This document shows, one piece after another, positions 56,028 through 64,000 of a DNA stretch of 64,000 nucleotides (position 1 is its first letter; every line of letters begins with the position of its first letter). The DNA is from Crotophaga sulcirostris. Taxonomy: Eukaryota > Chordata > Aves > Cuculiformes > Crotophagidae. Both the position numbers and the translations under genes were made by a program. The notes beneath the pieces are model-generated. The model made no database searches. It was not told the DNA's origin and saw only the letters and a program-made list of their open reading frames with translations. The DNA lies in assembly GCA_013397455.1 (NCBI GenBank), contig VYZB01000238.1:419319-483318 (forward strand), in the 5' to 3' direction.

Positions 56028-57511
56028 TAATCAGAAAATGTCACACTAAAAGAATTTCATTGGTTTATGAAGTTTGGAATTTTCTCAGTGACTCTATTGC
56101 CTGCAGGATCTGCACTGCAAAATGAGTCTTCAGTTTTCTGGGAAGGCAATTTCCCCTCAGGGGCAGCCATATAAGATTGATCTGTCTCTTGTCAGTGTAT
56201 TGATATTTTCTCTGCTTTTAAAATTGACATCATGGTTAGCAAAGCATGGATCCATAGGCCTCAGTTTTCCAGCAGAGTGGTGAAGCACATGATTTATCCA
56301 TAAACTTATAAACTTGACTTCATTATGACTGTTCACATGTTTCAAGGTAAGTAGTGCTTCACACACTGTGCTGGATGGCTGATGGAGCAGCCAGGTCTGA
56401 TCAACCAGTGGAGGTAATGGAGCAACCATCATTTTGCACCTTCGTAAATTAATATTCCTGGATCTTCCTCATTATGGATTCCATAAGTGCAGAATTTCTA
56501 CTTGGAGATAATACAGTGAGTTCTGTTATGCATTCTAGTGGCAAAGGAAGTTAGACAATTATAACTACCATTACTGCTGGGATTTACATTACAGAATTAC
56601 ACAAAAGCATGAACTGTAGATTCACTTGTCCTAAACTGTACACAATCTCACAGCAAAGTGGCACAAACTCCCACGTGTTATTATTTAATATCAAGTGCAA
56701 CTATTGAAATTGTGTTTAGAATGGCACTAGAATCCTCTTTTCCTTTAATCACTTTTGAAAGCAAACAGAAAGTATCTTCTCAGTATGATGAGAACAAAGC
56801 AAACACGAGTACATTTGCACCTTGTGCAAATTTGCTTTCAGAAGTAAATTTTGATCCAGCAAAGGGAATGACCACTGCTGGGCAGGATATTGTGGTTAGG
56901 TCCCGCAGGTGTTGAGGTGCGATTTGCTACACATCGTTGGTCCACCTTGGACAGAGGCTGGTCAAAGTGGCCATGGACTCTGCATCCAAAGGGACACCTG
57001 CCTTGAGAGATGATTTGTAGAACTTGTGGGTTGGTCCTGTGTGTGTCGTGTTATCCCCTTGCTCCCTCTCACCTTGTGGACTTAATCTCTTCCTAGGACA
57101 GCTTCCGTTTCCATTGCAATTAGTATGGATTTTCTGTTGCCATCACTGAAATTTTCAGGATTTCAGTCTCCACCCATATAAAATAACGTTTTTGCTCTCT
57201 TAGGTATCGCGCACCCTGGTAGCTGGTACAGATTTTCACCTGAGTGGAATTATTTTTCCATTTTACACTTTCACATTGCTTGTTTTAAAGTTACATCATA
57301 GATCTCTATCAAGATTCTCATACAGTGTCTTATGCAGACATGTTTGGTGTAACTGAACAGGTTCAAATGTAGGTGGACAGCTACTCAGAGACCTGCTGAA
57401 CAAAATTCTGCATACGACTGGTTTTTGACTAAGTGTCAAAGTGTAATTGAAAGTATTTGTAGCAGATTTCTAAAATCTAAAATGAGTGAGTGTCTCCTGA
57501 AATGCTAAAGA

Positions 57512-57538
57512 AAAAGTATTTTTTAAAAAAATACTTTT
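57512..57538. repeat. Perfect 13-bp AT-rich palindrome
   Basis: AAAAGTATTTTTT (57512-57524), one central base, then the exact reverse complement AAAAAATACTTTT (57526-57538). It is probably a product of AT-rich slippage. It could extrude a cruciform or fold in RNA. Confidence 0.8.
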
Positions 57539-60111
57539 AAAAAATGTAGCAGAAGCGTAGCAAAAAGTGTACCTCAATTAAAAATGTCTTTGGTTTATTT
57601 GCCATGAGTTTATTAATGGAAGTCTCTTTCTCTGATGAGGGGAAGTAATGTGCTTCTTAAGCTCAACAGAAAAAAATCATTCATAAATTCCTCAAGAAAA
57701 GACAAACCTGATGATAATAGATGAGTAGGTGTGGAGTCCTCCAATACAATTTCTAAATCACAAAAGGAGATTAAGATTTCAACTTTTTTAAATCTCTCAT
57801 AGCCTGCTTTTTTGAGGAGGGGAAGGCAGGAAACAGGGGTTCTTTTTCCCTAGGTTCTTGTTTCCTTGCTGTCTTTCAAACTCTATATTAATGTTTAGGT
57901 ATTTCTGGCTTCTAGGTCTTCTTTTTGCCTGTTTTTCCTTCCTCTTCTGTCTCTTCAACTCCTCCCTTCTCCAGAAAGTTGCATGTGTCTCAGGGTTTTA
58001 TTCCTCAGAGCCAACACTGCAGGCGAGGCCAGGAGCAGGATAATACATGTCATGTGGTCCCCAAGACCGTGCTCTTCTTTGCACTTTTGTCTGTATTGAT
58101 CAGGTGTTACTCTGAAGAGCAAGAGACTGGTGGATGGAGCAGAAGTGCTGCAACACAGAGGATCTACTTTCACTAAATGTGGTTTCCAAGAACTGTACAC
58201 AATTACATCACAAGAAAAGAAAGAAGGAAAATCTCAAAAACATGAGACCCAAACCCATAGTAGTTTGATTATATTTCCTCCTCAGTTGGAATTATGTTTT
58301 CAGCAGTTTTTCTCTCTTTTTTTTTTCCCCAAACTGAGGACAATTTTATCTGATTTAATGTCTACCACGCTTTTTTTGAATATCAGAGTACTTTGCTTTC
58401 ATGGCAAAACTGGCCTTCATTGTGAATTCAGGCCACATGAATGCCACCTTCTTGGATAGCTCACGTTTTTGCAGCCTGGAAAGAGCACTGAAGAGAACAG
58501 TTGCATTCTGCCATTAATTTTCTTAACTAGGGCTAACAGAAGACAGACAGTAATGGACCAGTCTCCTTTCCAGTCATTCAGTAAGATATATAAACTTCCT
58601 AACTCTCATGTGGCAGGACTGCTGTATGATTAATAACTTCTTATTCCCTTACTGTTGATAGCAGATAAACATCAGTATGCTGTCGACCCTTAGCAAACAC
58701 TGGCTATTACATTTTCAATTAGCTTGGTGGATTACTTTTCATCCTTCAGTTGAAGTCTTGTACCGTGTCAATGCCACACCTGTGTAAACATTATCAAAAT
58801 TAGGTCCTAGAGGGTTTGTCATTGTTCCAGAAATGCTCCAGCAAACAAGCAAGAACTGCCACTCTTCTCCTGTGCAATGGCAGCTTGGGTGCTAGCCTTC
58901 TATATGCCAGCCAGAGGCTTCCAGTGGGGTCTTGGGAGTTGGGTGCTTCTGGAAACAGCAAGTCAGATAAAGCATAGTTGATGTGAGCTGTGCCAAAACA
59001 CTCATTATAATGCCCCAAGTAGGAATACAAGGCCAACACTAAGCGTGAAAATGCCAGTATTCTTTGCTGAATAAACACCACTAGTTCTTCTCTCCTTCAA
59101 TTCTATATGTGTACCATTTGCCTCATGTGAATAGGGGGAAGTAGGAGAGAGTTGGGGTGGGAGGAAACTAAAGGCCTAAATTTTCTGGAAATTGGGAAGA
59201 AACAAAGTAGCTCCAAAGATATTAGCTTTTCTCCATCTCTGCTCAAATACCATGTTCACCATTAGAAAAAAGCAACTCTTTGAACCATTGCTAGCAATGT
59301 AGGTGTCTTTTTTTGTTTTAAAGTTTTTCTATCTTCAGGAAAAGAAATAGGAACATTTGAATTTTCTAACTTGTCTTGGGTTAGTTCTACTAACATTTAC
59401 AAAATGTGCATCCTAGACATTTTCCACACTCATGAGCCGTTTGAAATGTCATTACCCACAGATCTAGGAAAAGTTACCCGCCAGGCCAAGACACCCTGGC
59501 TGAATACCAGTATCATAAGATGGGCAAGGGTGCATTTGTTATTTTGATCTGAGGAGAAATGTGACATTTTAAATTTTAAAATATCCCTTCACGACTCAAT
59601 GATAATACAGTTGACTGCTCTCCTGCTGTGATATTTATGTGATAATACGTAGAGAGCCTTTCTTGTTGCTGCGCCACATGTTGGGTATTGTTTGAGGAAT
59701 ATACATTGTGTTTAAGCTTAGGCAGTGTTGAATTATTCTCCATTTCTGATGATCGTTTGATGAGACTAAAATTTGAAAATAATGCAAATTACTTCATGCA
59801 TTATAAGGAAATCAAATCTATTTGAGTTATTATTCAGTTAATAATTCGGAATTCAGAGGCCATTTTTGATTCTGTTAGAAAAGCTGAAAACTTGTCCATC
59901 AGAAACATGGGGAACATTTCAGGTTCTCTTAGTAAGACAGCTGCTCATCTAGTCATGACTTTTGACTTTTCCCAAAATTCTTTAAAGGAAGTTGGAATTT
60001 AAAACTTCAGAAATATCTTTGCTTCTAAATACCTTCCATTCAGTTCAAGAAACAGATGAGCACGAGTATTTATACAATAGTAGTATAAATAATGTCCCCT
60101 CTCTAATAATG

Positions 60112-60716
60112 TCCCCTCATGGCAAAGAAGGCCAACAGCCTCCTGGGCTGCATCAGGGAGAGCCCTGCCAGAAGGTTGAAGGAGGTCATCCTTCCCCTCT
60201 GCTCAGCTCTTCTGAGACACACCTGGAGTACTGGGTCCAGTCCTGGGCTCCCAAGTGTAAGAGAGACATGGACATAGTGGGTCAGGTCCAGCAAAGAGTC
60301 ACAAAGATGATGAAGGGGCTAGAGCATCTCTCCTGTAAGGAAAGGCTGAGAGAGCTGGGACCCTTCAGCGTGAAAAAGAGAAGGCTTGGGGGGATCATAT
60401 GTATGTAAATAAACAGCTGAAGGGAGAATATTAAGCAAACGGAGCCAGGGTTTTTTCAGTGGTGCCCAACAACAGGACCAGGGACAACAGACACAAACTG
60501 AAACACAAGAGGCCCCACCTGAACATCAGGAAGCACTTTTTTACTGAGGGTGACTGAGCACTGGCACTTGTTGCCCAGAAAGGTTGTTGAGGCTCCATCC
60601 TCGGAGATATTCAGAACCCATCTAGAGACATTCCTGGAAAAGCAGGTGTAGGTGGGGAGTTAGACCAGGTGGACCACTGGAGGTCCCTTCCAACCTCAGG
60701 CCTTCTATGATTCTGT
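60112..60716 (+). mobile_element. CR1 3' fragment, divergent subfamily
   Basis: About 600 bases of CR1, + strand. It starts within the C-terminal ORF2 segment (G-K-E-G-Q-Q-P-P-G-L-H frame; AAGGCCAACAGCCTCCTGGG at 60128-60147) and passes through CACCTGGAGTACTGGGTCCA, then a stretch with small deletions around 60400-60460. It ends in GGAGGTCCCTTCCAACCTCA and TTCTATGATTCTG. Its tail differs from the copies at 2.9, 24.1 and 41.3 kb. A duplicated AATAATGTCCCCTC motif lies just upstream (60089-60119). The frame is interrupted, so it is inactive. Confidence 0.9.
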
Positions 60717-60915
60717 CATAAAATAGCCTGACATTACATTTTAATAGGAAAGTAGACATAAAGATTTTAAAGAGAGTAAAATTTAATCTTAATAGAATGA
60801 GGTGAGTTTTTGTATTGACTTCAGTGTAATAGGTTTTGACAATAAGAAGGAAATTGCACAAGAGAGATTTTTTCCCAAAATATTTCACTAGAATATGATT
60901 AAGAAGTGTATCTGA

Positions 60916-62388
<1,473 letters not shown>

Positions 62389-62543
62389 TAGCATCAGTGG
62401 TCTTTAATGCATGTGTTATTACAGATTAACAAGCATTTAGGCCATCCCTGGAAAAACGTCGTGTCAGTAGTAAAAAGCACATTATTAGAACTGCAGTAAA
62501 GCAATGACACCCCCACCCTTTTCTTTTTTATAATCCCATTCAG

Positions 62544-62732
62544 CTACCAGTCCCAAGAAATTTTCTGTCCCTGTGGGTCACATAAGTGAACTGAGTGATG
62601 CTGAAGAGGAAACCTCTGCTGCACAGAAATCTGGCAAACTTTCAGACATCTATTCCACTACGGTTCCAAGTGTTGACAGTGCAGTGGAGTCATGGGATGG
62701 CTCTGGTATTGATACGAGCTTTGGAAATCAAG
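62544..62732 (+). CDS. GRIP1: GRIP1 exon: start of PDZ6-PDZ7 linker
   Basis: 189-nt exon, phase 1 at both ends, with acceptor ATTCAG at 62538-62543 and a modest donor GTACTA from 62733. It encodes [13 protein letters not shown], an acidic patch S-D-A-E-E-E-T-S, then [10 protein letters not shown] and D-S-W-type text (S-W-D-G-S-G-I-D), ending G-N-Q plus one base of a glycine codon. This is the beginning of the long, probably disordered linker 2, which in rat GRIP1 includes the kinesin-1 heavy-chain binding segment. It differs more from mammals than the PDZ exons do, as expected for a linker. If the donor were ignored, the frame would stop after nine more codons at 62758-62760. Confidence 0.93.
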
Positions 62733-64000
62733 GTACTATCAAGAATGCAATTGACATTTAAAGTAGAAATTACTGCTTTCATGGTTGACCTTCCTTTGCC
62801 TTAAAGAGAACTTTGTCTGTACCAGCTTTAAACCTTGGTACTATGTGATGTGCCTGTGTCTCATAACAACCACACACCTCGCCAGGCAGGATGATTTCTT
62901 ACACTTGACTGGCCTCAGATTCATTCTTTCATGACAATGTGATGTGTTATGAAGCTTTTATCGATACATTAACAGGTTTTTGTTAGCTTTACTGACATCT
63001 GAATAGCCTGTTCCATAACTCATCCACAACTAAATGAGTTTATCCTTCAGATACAGATCAATGCAAGGCACAGAACACCCTGAAGATGTTGATGAGTTTG
63101 ATGCCCATATGCAGTATTTTTTAACTGACAACAGATTTATTATAAGCTGCTGAAGTGAGAACATTAGGCATTGCTTATGATTTGTAAATCTTCCACTTCT
63201 TCCTCATTCCTGCAGTGTTAACATCTAACTTTCAGCCCTCAAAGACAATCATTCTATTCAAAGACACGGTTTTCCTTAACACTATATTTTCTATTTCTGT
63301 CTGACTATTGTTTTATACAGGATCTTCAGATAATCTCATTTGAATTTGTAAGACATGTTTATTTAGGCAGTGAGGGATACCTTTCACGCATCTTCAGCAT
63401 TTTATTTAACTCTTTAAAATATTTATTTCCATAGTAAAGCAAGTATTACCACTGCCTGGCATACCTCAAATAATTTTTCTTGCTTATTCTGGTTGCACGC
63501 ATTTTTTAATTGTGTTTCTTTCTTTCTGTTGCTCTCCAGGAGCATGCGTAGTAGCTTATGAACAGCTGGCTTGTACCCTCACACAGAGAAGGGAATATGA
63601 GCTATGCAGAATCTGAGCAGATTTTCCACATAGACTGAAGTTCTGTGTTGGTACTTCTGTTGCCATTCTCTAATGTGCCTGCTTAATGATAACACTGGCA
63701 ATTTCTTCTGGAAAGCAGAACGTTTTCTTTGAAATCTGCTGAGCTACTTGAGATCAAGAAGTAGATGATGTCGCTTCTAGCAAACATTTTTTTCTGTTCT
63801 TTAGTTTTTAAGTATTTCTTAGCCTTACTGCATATATTTGGCATCAACTTACTTTAAGCAAGACATTCTCAATACATTTAATTGTAACCCCTGTTTTCTA
63901 CATTTTACTTTTAATTTACTGTTGCGGTACTTAGTGCTCCATGTATCGGGTTATATTCCGCCTGTGTAATTTGTATTTCACCAGAGTTAAAGTTGGCATA
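62733..64000 (+). other. GRIP1: GRIP1 intron after linker exon, runs off the window
   Basis: 1268 bases of AT-rich intron. I looked for the next expected GRIP1 coding segment (starting T-S-F-Q) and did not find it, so the following exon lies beyond the right edge. No clear polyadenylation site follows the in-frame stop at 62758. Confidence 0.8.

Noticed and set aside
58800..59081. Minus-strand open frame of 93 codons with protein-like composition
   Set aside because: No family recognised, no splice or promoter context, and it lies inside the PDZ5-PDZ6 intron. Length is within chance for 64 kb.
63530..63560. Possible next exon after TCTCCAG
   Set aside because: The text after it does not match the expected T-S-F-Q segment and meets a stop within a few codons.

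Overview
The window is a stretch of a bird nuclear genome: AT-rich introns, CR1 LINE copies ending in the avian-type octamer (ATTCTRTG), an ERVL-type solo LTR of a kind common in birds, and one vertebrate gene. That gene is GRIP1 (glutamate receptor-interacting protein 1), on the + strand. I assign the gene by protein similarity from memory. The bird lineage is inferred from the repeats, and I cannot name the species.

Fifteen coding exons between 4843 and 62732 splice into one open frame of 2040 nt (680 codons). All intron phases match and all introns are GT-AG. In order they encode PDZ2 (4843-7270), PDZ3 (32654-34566), a Ser/Arg-rich linker (38601-39606), PDZ4 (45163-46224), PDZ5 (47830-55902), PDZ6 (61031-62371) and the start of the PDZ6-PDZ7 linker (62544-62732). 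The N-terminus with PDZ1 lies upstream of the window. The rest of the second linker, PDZ7 and the 3' end lie downstream. The largest gap is the 25.4 kb intron between PDZ2 and PDZ3.

The introns hold five CR1 pieces, all in sense orientation: a nearly full-length but broken copy at 1-2931, and 3' fragments near 10.4, 24.1, 41.1 and 60.4 kb. A 570-bp solo LTR lies antisense at 15211-15780, with a perfect 5-bp target duplication. Several short inverted repeats and tandem duplications are listed. No tRNA, rRNA, CRISPR, second gene or processed pseudogene could be supported.

The protein is a synaptic and epithelial multi-PDZ scaffold that gathers AMPA receptors, Eph/ephrin proteins, liprin-alpha and kinesin. 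I found no undescribed stand-alone system. The most informative signals lie in the exon architecture. Every PDZ domain is split by a phase-2 intron inside the same arginine codon, and PDZ2 and PDZ5 share an extra phase-1 intron, which fits duplication of a PDZ triplet. Two consecutive 156-nt frame-neutral linker exons carry features of alternative splicing: a weak donor, pyrimidine tracts on both sides and a tandem acceptor.
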